DNA of 42,264 nt from Acephala macrosclerotiorum. Its lineage: Eukaryota; Ascomycota; Leotiomycetes; Helotiales; Mollisiaceae. A model generated the notes under the pieces. The model was not told the DNA's origin and did not search any database. It worked only from the letters and a program-made list of their open reading frames with translations. The stretch is from the NCBI GenBank assembly GCA_014904845.1, contig MU119583.1, forward strand, positions 1-42,264. The letters run 5' to 3'. Each line of letters opens with the position of its first letter. The stretch's first letter is position 1. A program made the translations under genes and the position numbers. Of the stretch, positions 1-11,202 are shown piece after piece.

Positions 1-342
1 ATATAACGAATAGACAATAATCTAGGCTTAGTAGCCTTTCCCTTCCTCGATCTGCGGCTTGATTCAGCATGAACCTATCGTCGAATAGTGGTTCTAAGTA
101 GGCGAGTTATTTCGATGATCTCGGGAACCGAATTTCCATCCCTCTACAATGATCGGACTATAGAGCGCGCAGAGGTTCTCCATTCGCCATTTGGTTTTGG
201 TCGCTATGAGAAAGAGTAAATCTGAGGCTCCATTTTCAATTTGATGAGAAATGGACAAGTGGTTGATTTAATATAGATGTTTGAAGTAAAGGTGCTAAAA
301 AGTTCGAGCTCTCGCTAATCTCGCTTAAAGTGGCCGGGAGCA
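1..342. other. Upstream non-coding stretch
   Basis: I see no convincing coding signal here. It presumably holds the 5' flank and promoter of the membrane protein gene that starts at 343. No clear TATA box was identified. Confidence 0.4.
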
Positions 343-2398
343 ATGGCCGCAACTCTTACAACACCTTCGTCTGAAAGGTTACCCGTGTTTTCCGATCGAA
401 AAGTTGACTTTGACCATTTGCTGATTTATACGTTGAACATGTCTGGTGTTTCTAAGGTTCCTGCCAGTCGGGCAAAAGTCAGCGCTGCTCCGCAGCTGTC
501 ACGCCGGGTCGGTCGACGAGATGATACTAAGCCAAAACGGGAGGGAAAAACTACCAAAAAGGCATCGCGAACGAGGTCATCGTTTATATTATGGACCACA
601 AGTTCTACAGTGCTTTTTGCTATCACAGCTTGGTTTGCAGGTTCAACATTCGCCACACGACCCGGCAATCAAGTCAACCATGTATTGCAATATTACTTCA
701 GAATATCTTTTGGCAAAACGGTTGCAGTGCTAAGAGTGCTCCAAGGACTCACATCAGCATGTACCAGCATTACAGTCAGCTCTTGTCTCGAAACAATACA
801 ATGGGAACTGGCAAATAGACCTGAAGGACTTGGACTACTTAGCATATTGAGTTTATCACCGGCTACGGGAACATTTGGGGTCTTCCAATTGATCTTCGGT
901 CGCAAGGAGAATATGAATAATAGGTTGTGTGCATTTTTGAGGTAGCCAACTCTACAAAGCTTCATTGGTTACAACAACTAATATCATCAGGATCACTCTC
1001 ATTGTAATAATTTTTGCCGCCGGCCTCGTGCTCTTCAGTAAGTGATTCAACAACCCCAATATTTAGCCCCTCCATGAGAACTTACCATTCCTCGGTTAAC
1101 ACTTCCGTCATAACGGCTTATCATCCCAACACAACCCTCGATGTTGTTGCGGGGACGGGCAAGTTCAATGGATCCTATGTTGAATCCTTTCTTCAAAGTT
1201 TCAACAATACTGTACCATTCTGGGCACTGGCATCAGCTTATAGCTTCATCGAAAACTCTTTCTTCTCGATGCCTTCGAATCCAGTCAGTTGCCCCAAAGG
1301 TGGCAGACAGTGCAATTCGTATCTCCTCCCCGGAGGCACTTATCTCATGTACCCACAATTATCTCCCCCGCAATCCTCGAATACAGTGGTTAGCATCTAC
1401 AATGCTAGTGCGACACAACTAGAATTTTCTCAGGGCTTAGCAAGCTCGGACAAATTTTCAGGCGAAGACTGCACAGTGTATGGCGATGAAAACAGCTACG
1501 TGGCAGTGAAATTCTGTCTGGCTCAGAGTCAATCAATGGCAGGTGCTTTAATCGCGGGTAAGAATCCTTCGCCTGTCACTCTCCGAGCTACAATAGTATG
1601 AGTCTGACGGTATATGTAGAAGTTTCAGCCTGCACGAACGGCACCTCTGCAGGTGATTGTCTGACCACAACATCAGGCTTTGCGCCAAACATTTCAACGA
1701 CTCTCACTGTCTACAACCGCCAAGCCACTACCGTTTGCTCTTCAACGAACAATTCTATCCTATCAGTATCCGATCTCGGAACCCCGGTAACGAATTCAGG
1801 CATTAACGTTACAGATCTCAATCTAGCCGTTGGCTGGCTACTGAACTACACCGCTGCTGGCATCCCTCCAGAGTCATCGATCAATTTCATGTTCTGGTTT
1901 GACCCGTCTTCCTCGTACGAGTCTCTATGGGAAACGAACGCATACAATACGCTCCAGAGTCTTCTTGGATTCGTGATCTGGGAGTTTAGCGAGAACAACA
2001 ATGGGAACCCGGCGGTCAGCGATCCAGAAGCGAAGGGACAAATGCCGGTTTTACCAGAGGAGTTCCACACTCAAGCAAGTATTTGCGAAACGTATCTGAG
2101 GTTTGTGATTAATTGGGAGATGTTTATTGTATACGTGGTACTTGAAGGAGTCGTGATCATGTTGTGCTGGGCGATAGTAGGCTGGCATATTAGCAGGCGA
2201 GGAAAGGCAGAGCTGCCGGAGATCAGTTCGTACCCAATAGTGGACTTTGCAAGTAAGGTGGAAACTCGAGGCGAGGGTGAAGGAGAATGGAATCTGCAGT
2301 TGAGAGAGAAAGTCACGCTGAAAGAAGGGGATAAAGCAGTTCGGAATGCATTGGCAGGCGTGGCCGTGCGAGTTCGTCATATAATTCCATTGTCATAG
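343..2398 (+). CDS. Multi-pass membrane protein with large N-glycosylated ectodomain (DUF3176-like)
   Basis: Fungal membrane protein of unknown function. Proposed exons are 343-941 (or 343-923), 991-1557 and 1620-2398, giving about 647 residues. The 1558-1619 intron has a GTAAGA donor, a CTGAC branch site and a TAG acceptor, and joins IAG to EVSAC in phase. Visible features are a basic N-terminal segment, a first hydrophobic helix near residue 80, a second amphipathic/hydrophobic stretch, a strong helix beginning ITLIVIIF after the first intron, a Ser/Asn-rich ectodomain with several NxS/T sites and Cys residues, and a C-terminal helix around IVYVVLEGVVIM followed by a charged tail. Topology recalls the DUF3176 group; I infer this from arrangement only. 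Reading shifts by one base near 1040, just after the ITLIVIIF helix: one extra base fits, and no canonical intron does. This could be an indel error or a real lesion. Confidence 0.6.
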
Positions 2399-2793
2399 TC
2401 CGCCTTACGCTTTGAGGCCCCGAGATCCATGCTATGGATTGCAACATTTGGCAGCTGTAAGTAGAGAATGGACCTACCTGAAGTGCGCCTATTTCAATTT
2501 TGCCTTCATTTACAAGATTTACAAAAAAAAGGGTTGCACAGAGCATGAAGCTTGAAAGTATTAAAATGTAAGTAGATGAAAAGCTATGGATTTCTCGCCT
2601 GAAATCTACTGAGTTATACGTATATAGTATAGTGATTCATTAAAGTGAATGAAATTTCACTTTACTCTAAAGCCTATAGAACGAATCTAAGCCTTAACGT
2701 ATCCAGCAATACTTATCCGAGTACAGGAACTTTTTTCAAGGCGTCTACATCTCAAATTCAACATTACTCCGCTCCTCCGTACATCCACTTCAT
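2399..2793. other. Convergent intergenic region
   Basis: This is the 3' flank shared by the plus-strand membrane protein and the minus-strand MFS transporter. Apart from one hairpin-forming inverted repeat it holds nothing I recognise. Confidence 0.6.
2641..2664. repeat. Perfect 9-bp inverted repeat between convergent genes
   Basis: Arms TAAAGTGAA (2641-2649) and TTCACTTTA (2656-2664) flank a 6-nt loop. It lies midway between two convergent 3' ends, so a role in 3'-end formation is conceivable but not shown. Confidence 0.6.
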
Positions 2794-4751
2794 CTAAGTT
2801 GCCTCACCTTCTTCCTTCGTCCCACCCCCAGCCCCATGCCCATTCCCCTCAACTTTTTCATGATCCTCCACCCTCTCCTCATCCTCCTTCTTAATCCAAT
2901 GTCTATTTTGCCTCCCAATCTCCCTCTCCAAATGAACCTCAACATGATTCGTAAAATACTTACTCGGATCCCTAACACTCATCGCACACAATACCGCAAT
3001 AATCCCAAATGGAATACTCGCCAACCATGTAATCCGAAACCCATACGCATACCCATATCTTGCCGCCGTAATACACTTCCCGAACACCTCTTCCGTCACG
3101 CTTGGAAATGCTGCTGCTTGACCTGGAACACCAAGGAGAGTAAGACGAACGGCTTCGATAAATCCCGCTGTAGCGGTGGAGTTGAGTGAGACGTTGGTGC
3201 CGAGAGTTGAGACGATTCGAGAAGAAACTTGTTTTGTTGCTGTTTGGGAGAAAATGAAAGAGAATATCACACTGCCGATACTGCCACCAACACTTCTGAA
3301 AGTGCCGATGAGGCCGATTGCTACTCCGAGATCTCGTTGTGGGACGTGGAGACTGGCTGTTGTGTAGCAGCTCAGTGTGATCCAGCCAAATGGAAGCATG
3401 GCGAGGAATTGGACTGCCATGAGCCAGCCGAGGTTGGTGGGCGTGATTAGGGCCGCGAGGCCAAAGAAAAGAGTTTGCATGAAGTTCGCAAATGTTAGTT
3501 GGAGTTGGACGTGTTTAATGTAGTGGACTAGGGCTGGGATTATGACACCGCCAAGTAGTTGTCCAGATCTACGTTGGCATCAGTAACGAGACTTCAAAGT
3601 GGAAACATGGGGCAGGGAACCCAGAGGGAAGTGAGTAAACACCAATCTTAATCGGATCCGGTGTATGCAAGTACAAAATCGTCTGCGCATTCAACGCTGA
3701 TGCAGCAAAGAACACCATCCCCGCAACCGTAACCAATACAAGCAAAGACGAAAATTCCCTGAAACTCTTGAATAAATACCAAGGAAATAATGGATCTTTC
3801 GCAATAGTGAAGTCATATGCAAAAGCGCCAAGAAAGGCGATGAATCCAAGAACTAACGGAGCAATGGTGCTAGCGCTGGCCCACGGATAGGTATTGCCAC
3901 CAGAATTTAGCCCAAAAAGAAAGACGATGAGGCCAGCAACAAATAGGATAGCGCCAATGAAGTCTAGCTCTTTGAACTCCTGCCATCTTGTCTTGCCGTC
4001 TGGTCTCGGGTGACTGGGCGGGAAGTAAACGAAGAGAGTTCCCACAAAAGAGAAAACACCAAAGCCGATAGCGACGTAGAACATAATACGCCAAGTCGCC
4101 TTCGAAACCATGAGATTCGCAAGAAGGGTACCTGGGATAGACCAACTCGAGAGATTGAACTCTGTCCAAGCAAGTCCCATACCACGGTACTTGTTTGGAA
4201 GGATCTCGGATATTCCTGCTCATTGTAAGAACTCGCATCTTGAAATAAATGATTGACGTACCTGCATAAGCGACAAAGACAGTGCCAATTGATGCCCCAA
4301 GAATCACCTCACCAGCAATGAGCTGATTCATTGTCTGAGCAGAACCTGCAATGATACCCCCAATAATCGTAAGAAGTTGACCAAAAAGGATGACATATCT
4401 CCGCCCAAAGATATCGGAGATTCTACCCGCAATCGAGAATCCAACAGCAGCAGCGGCGCCCCATCCTGAAGGAATCCAGAAGTCAATGTTCGCACCTCCA
4501 AGCTTCTCAGACAACTGGACCAGAATGGGGGTAGCGAGAATGAATCCGAAGATGATAGGTCCCGTGAATGAGGTCCCGAGGAAGAGAGCAGAGAGAATAA
4601 CAGACAATGTTAATTTCTCTGCATGCTTTGGGTTATCTTCCAATGCGGCTTTATGCGGATCTTCATATCCAAGAGGTATATCACGATGCTCCGTACGAGC
4701 TAGGTCGATCTCATGTTCGATCGCATGGTGGTGCGCCTCGGTATCCTTCAT
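2794..4751 (-). CDS. MFS transporter, TRI12/siderophore-efflux type
   Basis: Plasma-membrane major facilitator, expected 14 transmembrane segments and proton-coupled export of a toxin, metabolite or siderophore. Exons complement(2794-3568, 3621-4215, 4262-4751) join in phase to 619 codons, close to the roughly 600 residues usual for this family. Introns are 46 and 52 bp. The N terminus is a charged cytoplasmic stretch, then alternating hydrophobic helices. The MFS motif-A loop is visible as SDIFGRRYVILFG after helix 2. After splicing, ISEILPNKYRGMG and SLPSGSGQLLGG restore blocks typical of TRI12-like (PF06609) proteins. The C-terminal tail is hydrophilic and rich in Glu, Lys and Gly. It is divergent from the P450 at 5419 with a shared 667-bp promoter, which suggests co-regulation in detoxification or export. 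The family call is firm; the substrate is unknown. Confidence 0.92.
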
Positions 4752-5418
4752 TGTGCCGATAGGGATGGATAAGAATTTGATTTGTGAACTAGAGCAATAG
4801 AAGGATCCGTGCTCTCGGGACGATCCACCTCCGAGTAGGGAAAGGCTGATTATTATATCTGCAGGGGATGCCGCGATTCAGCCCATGCGGGGCCGGGAGC
4901 GGAACCCCCCAAATCCCACTCCTAGACTAGAGACTTTCTAGAGTAGATGTGGGGTAATGTCGACAGCGGTCAACCAGCGTCGTGCGAAGTTTTCTCCTCC
5001 TTATCGGATTTAAAGGAGTCTAATTGCGAGCCCGATATAGGCAATTGGCATTATTCATCTGCTCTTGCTATCAAAATATTCAGGAGACCAGAGAGCGATC
5101 CAGCTCCTTCATGATGAATACCGGGCCGTTCTCGACGATTGCGAAGATATAAAATTCCATGTGGGGCGACAGGTGGGTTTATGCTTCCGAGAGCGAACGT
5201 TTGACTATGATTTTGACATGAGCTAACAGAGAGACCAATAGTCGAAGCTTTTGGTGTTTAGCGTCAATACCCCTCATCTTGAAGCACTTCATCACTTCAC
5301 TCTCTGTGGCCGAGCCATTCTTCTAGTGATCTTATATCAAGCCACAGAGTTTCAGAAGGGACCTTTAATGACTCTTGATGACTCTTGACGAGCATCTAAT
5401 TTATCAAACTGAAGCAAA
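4752..5418. promoter_or_regulatory. Shared divergent promoter, MFS transporter / P450
   Basis: The 667 bp between the two start codons must hold both promoters. I could not identify a confident activator site. A 10-bp tandem duplication lies about 30 bp upstream of the P450 start. Confidence 0.5.
5368..5387 (+). repeat. Tandem duplication of ATGACTCTTG
   Basis: Two exact adjacent copies lie about 30 bp upstream of the P450 ATG. TGACTC inside the unit resembles an AP-1/Gcn4-type half-palindrome, but this is only a sequence likeness. Confidence 0.45.
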
Positions 5419-7069
5419 ATGGTCATTCTCGATGATCTCTCGACAAGGGGCGGGTTCGTCCTCGTTCTTGCGCTTGCAGCTATCATCGTCTACCCCATCT
5501 ATCTGACCGTGTATCGTCTCTTCTTCTCGCCACTGAGCAAGATACCGGGCCCATGGCCGACTCGAATAAGTGGGATCCTCGAAGGCAAGGCTCTCAAAGA
5601 ACAACGACGCACGAGTTGGGTAGGAGACTTGTTCGCCGAGAATCCCGGTGCTATAGCCATTCGCACTAATCCCAACTCCGTGTCCTTCAATCATCCTGAT
5701 GCTGTCAAAGCAATCTATGGTAAGCAACTCAACTCTAAAAAGAGGGAAGAAGCAATTACTAGAAGTATACAGGGCATGGAAAAGGTGTAGAAGGATTCGG
5801 CAAGTCAAGTGGTACGATGCCTTCTCGACAACTGGCGAATCTCTATTCTCAACAAGATCCAAAAAGCGCCATGCCATGAAGCGAAGAATGGTCGCACATG
5901 GATTCAGTGCCCAGACGCTTCATCTATTCGAGCCGTTCGTAGATCAAATGATGGAGAAGTTCATGCAGAAAATGGACCACTTTTCTCGGACACAAGAACC
6001 ATTCGACATCTATTTCTGGTTTGAGCTGTTCACCATGGACTTGATGGGTGAGCTTGCTCTAGGCAACAATTTCGGTGCCATCGAAGCCGGTAAGCCAGCA
6101 AGATGCTCAACGCTAGTTGAACAATCACAGAGGTTTGCCAACTTCAGTGGCATCCTTCCATTTGGAAAGAGCAACGTAAAAGTGTTGAGTTGGGTGCCAC
6201 TTCCCAAGATCCGGAAGTTGCAGCAAGCACGCTTAGAGTACTTGGATTTCGCAAGACAAGCTTTGGAGAAGCGATTCCAGGATAATCGGAAGCATGTTTC
6301 GCCAGATGGAAAAGCTCGACAAGATATCATGCAAAGATTCATCGAAGCTCGAGACTTAGAGACGGGTCATAAGATGGACTTCGTAGAACTTCGTGCTGAG
6401 ACCTCTTCATTGATGCATGACACCACCATGGTATCAATATGAGCAGTATCTAACTCTGTTAGGGTTGCGGGAGCAAGTACAGGCAGCGTAACGATGAGCT
6501 GGATGACTTACTACCTCTGCAAGAACCCCGAAGTCAGGACCCGAATCATCAAAGAGCTCGAAGAAACGTTCCCCGACAACACCAACGGCGTCCAACCAAT
6601 CTCATTCACTAAGTTGCAGAAGCTTTGCCTCCTCGAGAATGCCGAGATCGAATGTCTTCGCCTCCATCCGCCCCTCGGGTATGCCATGCCACGTGACACG
6701 CCTCCTCAAGGAGCCGTCATCTGCGGTCACTACATCCCAGGTGGTGTCGCAGTGGGCGTGCCAGCAGCTATCATTGGACGCAACGCAAACGTGTACAGGA
6801 ATCCAGACAACTGGGATCCAGATCGATGGACAGACGAAACCGCCGATCTTGCGACGATGAAGACGTGTTTCCTGGGCTTCGGATTCGGGAGTCGCCAGTG
6901 TATCGGGAGAAACGTTGCCAACCAGTTTGTGATGAAGATGATTGCAACGTTGTTGTTGAGGTATGAGATCAGGCTTGAGGATCCAAGTCTCGTGTTGGGA
7001 ACGAAGGAATTCACGATCCAAAAACCGGATCAGAAGTACAACGTGATTCTAGAGCCGAGAGGAACGTAG
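5419..7069 (+). CDS. Cytochrome P450 monooxygenase with an apparent one-base frameshift
   Basis: Microsomal P450, haem-thiolate monooxygenase. Exons 5419-5719, 5773-6414 and 6463-7069 give 516 residues once a single missing base is allowed near 5803-5810. The N-terminal anchor (VLVLALAAIIVYPIYL) is followed by a proline hinge IPGPW. Motifs visible are the I-helix AGAST, the K-helix ExxR in EIECLR, and the haem loop FGFGSRQCIGR with the Cys ligand. After exon 1, the frame giving HGKGVEGFGKS must switch to the frame starting KWYDAFSTTGES; one extra A in TCAAG would repair it. The second intron starts with GC (6415-6462). The start at 5419 has a good context (CAAAATGG). It is divergent from the MFS exporter. 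The P450 class is sure, the CYP family is not. Either an assembly indel or a recent pseudogene. Confidence 0.85.
6415..6462 (+). other. Non-canonical GC-AG intron in the P450
   Basis: A 48-nt intron with donor GCATGA, branch site CTAAC (6450-6454) and acceptor TTAG. It joins LM to VAGAST in phase, restoring the P450 I-helix. The only nearby GT donor (6431) would give a 32-nt intron and break the frame. Confidence 0.7.
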
Positions 7070-7572
7070 AGGTGAGTTTGAGCAAGGGCTGATAACCGAG
7101 GCGGAAAAATCCTTGATGTGGAAGTCTGTTTGTGTTTTGACGTTGTTAGAATGAAAGGAGGGAGGGTTAGCACTAGCGCTTAGACTAGACTACGTCGGAT
7201 GCGACACCAATCAAACAGACCAGGCAAGAACTACATGAGACATAAATGAAAGTCAACGAGTGCATTAAAGAAAAATAAAAACGTTGGGGAAAGGTTTAGG
7301 GCTCGAATTCTTCGATGAGTTGCAATATCTGAGGTCCAGTCAATGATTGAGTAGATCACACGTGAAGTATCCTCATAAACATGATGCATTTCTAATCAAG
7401 ATAAGGCTATATACAGCAGAAGTAAATATATACGGTCGAAAATAAAAAAGCGAAAGTCTTTTTCTTCTTGATGCCAGCTCAGAATATGCCACCCACCCTT
7501 CACCAAGTTTTGAGGTGTCCCACATCTCTCATGTTTTGTGAAGGTCTGAAATCCTCCTCACACTCCTACACT
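7070..7572. other. Convergent intergenic region, P450 / cellobiohydrolase
   Basis: This 503-bp stretch holds the 3' flanks of two convergent genes. The half next to the cellobiohydrolase is AT-rich, as expected for a 3' UTR. No gene is seen. Confidence 0.6.
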
Positions 7573-9287
7573 CTACAGACACTGAGAGAAGTAAGAGTTA
7601 AGAACAGTGCAAGTATATCCACCCGCACAGGTCGTAGCACCAGTCCAGTTGATACCGCCGCACTGTCCGTAATGGGCCGCTCCGGCGGTGGCAGCCGCGG
7701 TGCTGCTGGCGACCTCGGTGACAACGGTGCTGAGAGTGGTAGCAGAGGTGGCCTGGGTGTCGGATGAGGCAGCAGAAGAGCTTTCGCTTGAGCCACCACC
7801 AACAAGGGTGCCGGAGTAGGTGGAGTTGATGTTTCCAACCTTGATGTTGGAGTAAGTGACGTAGGCAGAAGCAGCGCTGACTTCCACATCAGCTGGGACG
7901 CCTGAAGTGGTGGCGCAGGAGCCACGGGCAACGCCTGGGGTAGATGCGGATCCGGTGGCAGGGTCGTTGGAGTCGAGCCAGAGCATGCTGTCTGCGTAAT
8001 CGTCCCAGAGGGAGAGAACGAGAACCATACCGGCCTTGTAGGCAGCGGTCATGGAAGCAAAGCCTCCGTGCGCATCGTAGTCGTTCTTGTCGCCGAAAAC
8101 GGTCTTCTGAGCTGTACAGTAGGCCTCGGTGATGGAGTTACCTGTGATACCAGCGATGGTGGATTGGGAGTTGGGGATGATCTTGCCGTTTTGAACGTAG
8201 AAGCGCTTGATCTCGTTGAGGTTGCCGCTGGCGGTTCCAGTATCGGTCAAGAATTGAGTGACGACGGTGAAGACTGAGTTGGTGTCGACAGTCATGCCGG
8301 GGCCGTAGAAGGAAGTGTTTCCTTGACGGTAGGAGTTGAAATCGCATCCGTCGGGATCGGTGGTTCCTCCATATCTGTCGGTGGAGTAGGTACCTCCACA
8401 GGCGTTGCCAGTACATCTGGTCTTCATGGTATCAGCAATTTATTACACCGATGCTTCAATTGCTAGAAAGCTTACCTGGGTGACAGTGTCGGCAGAGTGA
8501 GGCGTCAAGGCAGCGGACATGGAGTTCGCTTCCCAGATATCCATCTCAGCGCAGCAAGAACCGTATTGACCAGTACCAGAGTTGACACTGTTGGATTCTG
8601 GAGTCCATCCCTCAACGTTGGCCTGTGATCTCGTTAGCAACAGTGACACGTGGACCAGAAAGAGACTTCTCTGCATACCTGTCCGTTGATAAACTTGAGA
8701 TCCCGTGGGCACTGAGAATCGCAGTAGCCGACACCATAGGCAGCCCCGGCCTTGTTGGTTGGGTAAGCCGCAACACCACCGTCAGCAAGCATGCCAGACA
8801 TGTACAGCGCTCCGTTCAAGCCGCAAGGAAGATGAGAAACGTCGACGTCGAATGTAAACTCCTGGTTGAGGAGATTGAACATTTGATAGTGGGTGTCGTC
8901 GGCCATCAGGAAGAGTCGAGAACCGACATTCTTTTGTGCAGAAGTTGTTACAAAATTCAGCTTCAAGGAGCTTCCGGAAGTAGAGACACCGTAAGTACCA
9001 GTGTAGTCCGCACCATCAAGAGCGCAGTTTGCAGCGCAAGTGACATCGTCAGGGCAGAGAGTTGCATCCCAAGTGTTTCCGGTGTAGCAATTGGTTGAGC
9101 TGGAGGTAGAGTGTAGCCATCTCCAGTTGGAGTCCAAGACGACCTTACCAGCAACAGTCGTACAGCTGCCTACAGCGGTACATTTCTGCCAAGTTAAAGG
9201 AGGGTGGGTTTCGGTGGTGAGAGTACCGATTTGCTGAGCGCGAGCAACAGCTAAAAGAGACGAGGCGAGGACAATCTTGGAATACAT
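7573..9287 (-). CDS. cbh1: GH7 cellobiohydrolase with C-terminal CBM1
   Basis: Secreted reducing-end exo-cellulase that releases cellobiose from crystalline cellulose. Exons complement(7573-8421, 8476-8622, 8679-9287) give 534 residues. The signal peptide [17 protein letters not shown] is followed by mature QQIGTLTTE. The GH7 core has many paired Cys residues, and the catalytic motif EMDIWEANS sits at the exon 2 region, with nucleophile E229, D231 and acid/base E234 in precursor numbering. A Ser/Thr/Ala-rich linker leads to a CBM1 beginning HYGQCGG and ending FSQCL. Introns of 56 and 54 bp have canonical ends. The ATG at 9287 is chosen over an in-frame ATG 16 codons upstream because it begins the signal peptide directly and lies about 70 bp from a TATA box. 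Length and motifs match CBH1/Cel7A-type enzymes. The symbol is by family. Confidence 0.97.
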
Positions 9288-11202
9288 GATGAATGGTAAG
9301 GAGAAACGGCTCAAGGATGATTGTCGTGCTGGCAAAACTTGGAGTCGAGGAGTTGACCTTATATATTGGAGGGGTAGCTACGGAGCAGGACTACCGCCAG
9401 CCAGTGAGCCTCCCGCGATGAGCCCATTCTGCTCCAAACCTTTGTTCCAGACTACTTCTCCATGAAACTTGTAGATCTGGAGCTCCGGCTCGACGGGCCC
9501 TTCGGATTGACGGTCTCGCAAAGACCAAAAGGGGAGGAGGCTAGGTCGCTCCATGCGGTCCGATGACGACTAAGATTGGAGGTCGAGCTGTGGAGTCAAG
9601 TCACGATGCTTGATACCACATCATGAGAAGACTTGGTGGAGAAATATTGTTGCGCATCGCGGGCCACTCCGCCAGCTAAATTAAATTTTCACACTAGGTA
9701 CCGTGCATGAGCCGACTGCACCACGAGAACCGCTACCGGATCAGTCGACCGACGTTTAATATAAACAATATCGTGGTCCAGGTCTGTTCAGGGCATTGGT
9801 GTTTTGATTGACTTTTGATAGGTTGCCAGGATTTTCTCCGGATCGTTCCCCCTTTTTTTTGAGCTCGAGATGGTGGGGTAGAGGCATGCTTGGCGCAGGA
9901 ACGCACAAATCGGCGCCATGAGCTCCTTTGCGCATCTTGCTTCGCTTAAGATTTGCGAGTGAAACGTTGACGGGTCTGCAAGGAGATGATTTGCGTCTGA
10001 AGTTGCAAACAGATTGGAAAGTTGGCGCGAAACAAAACTTTGCATTTGTCTTCTGATTGCGGACCAAGATTAAGGGTGGTACTACGAATCAGGTGTATAG
10101 TAAGCTTTTAGAGGGGTGCCGAGGCCTGACCCATGGGGATGCTCGCCAAACGCGGGGATAAGGTTGTTTTGACGCGAATAAAGTCGCGGGAGCAGGGATA
10201 TAAATGAGGGCATGGAAACCGGCAAAACACAGCTGCCGGAAAACGCGACACTTGTCACCTGCCAGTGAAATGGCCAGAAGCAGTGGTGTAAGAATGGAGA
10301 AGTCTCCTAAGCGAGCCAATTCGCAGGACGCGAGTGATCCTTCCCACCACACTTGGTCTAGAGGGGACTTTACTCCTGACTGAATTTCGGCAATACTCCC
10401 ACCGTCATCGCTGAAATGGGTACCAAAGCCCCCACTTCAGCGGCTCTCCGGGATGTCATCTCCTATGGTCTTCTTGAAGCGCAGGGCACGCTCTCGCCAC
10501 AAGTGGCTACCGAGGGCATTTCCCATGTATCAATTTTTGAGCTGACACGAGTACAGGCCATGGACCGCTAAGCCGCGTAGGGCTTGTCTCAATATCTATT
10601 GCCCAGGTTCCACTCGTCCTTGGTAAAATAGATGACTGGGAGGTCTCGCCGAATCTGCTTCTCTGTTACCAAGCTTTCCAGCAAGAAACAATATATTGAG
10701 CCACGAAGGTAGTTTCTTTGCAGGAGCAAGTTCGGGTCAAACGGTGTTTAGGCATGAGTGCCTCATTTCTAGTCTGAAGACAGCTGAATATGATTTCCAT
10801 GAATCTGATACAATGCTACAATGATGTAAGTGTGAACTGCCAAAGGATTCGCATTGCGGTGGAACAGTTCGTAGACTGGCCACTCCCTCCCACAGGGCCG
10901 GATGAGCCGCTAGAGGCTCAAAATGTCTCAGGCGTCAGGCCTTTAGAAGATTAGGAGCGCCAGGAGGGCAAGAGACGGGAACGCATCTTGCTAAGTGTGA
11001 CATTCGGACATGATCTCTCATTCTGCGATAGTCGACTAGATATCTTTGGACCACCAACTTCACTGGCAAAATCAATAGCGGATTCGAAGCTCTCGCGCTT
11101 AAGAATGGTGAAATCGGGCCGCAATGTGACCCTCCGGTGGCCAAAAACTCCTACAGAGGCCCATAGACTTCTTCACTGAGAGTTTGCATGCGCAGAATCG
11201 TT
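9288..11202. promoter_or_regulatory. Long cellobiohydrolase upstream region, no gene seen
   Basis: About 1.9 kb separates the cellobiohydrolase start from the 3' end of the Zn2Cys6 gene. Only short unsupported ORFs occur. Matches to the carbon-repressor CreA/Cre1 consensus SYGGRG are visible on the plus strand at 9590-9595 (GTGGAG), 9873-9878 (GTGGGG) and 10152-10157 (GCGGGG). Such short motifs occur by chance, but repression by glucose is the norm for this gene family. Confidence 0.45.
9359..9366 (-). promoter_or_regulatory. TATA box of the cellobiohydrolase gene
   Basis: On the minus strand this reads ATATATAA, 72 bp upstream of the ATG at 9287, a spacing normal for fungal cellulase genes. 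Confidence 0.65.

Noticed and set aside
1004..1078. A canonical intron to explain the frame change in the first membrane gene
   Set aside because: Every GT/AG combination in this interval gives the wrong phase or an intron under 45 nt.
6431..6462. GT-AG intron of 32 nt in the P450
   Set aside because: Too short for fungal splicing and leaves the I-helix out of frame; the GC-AG intron at 6415 fits.
7566..9154. Several long ORFs on both strands across the cellobiohydrolase (e.g. 7566-7931, 8625-9098)
   Set aside because: They are shadows of the GH7 exons in other frames and show no family motif.
10089..10352. 87-codon minus-strand ORF in the cellobiohydrolase upstream region
   Set aside because: No signal, domain or splice context; it is best explained as chance in a GC-balanced promoter.
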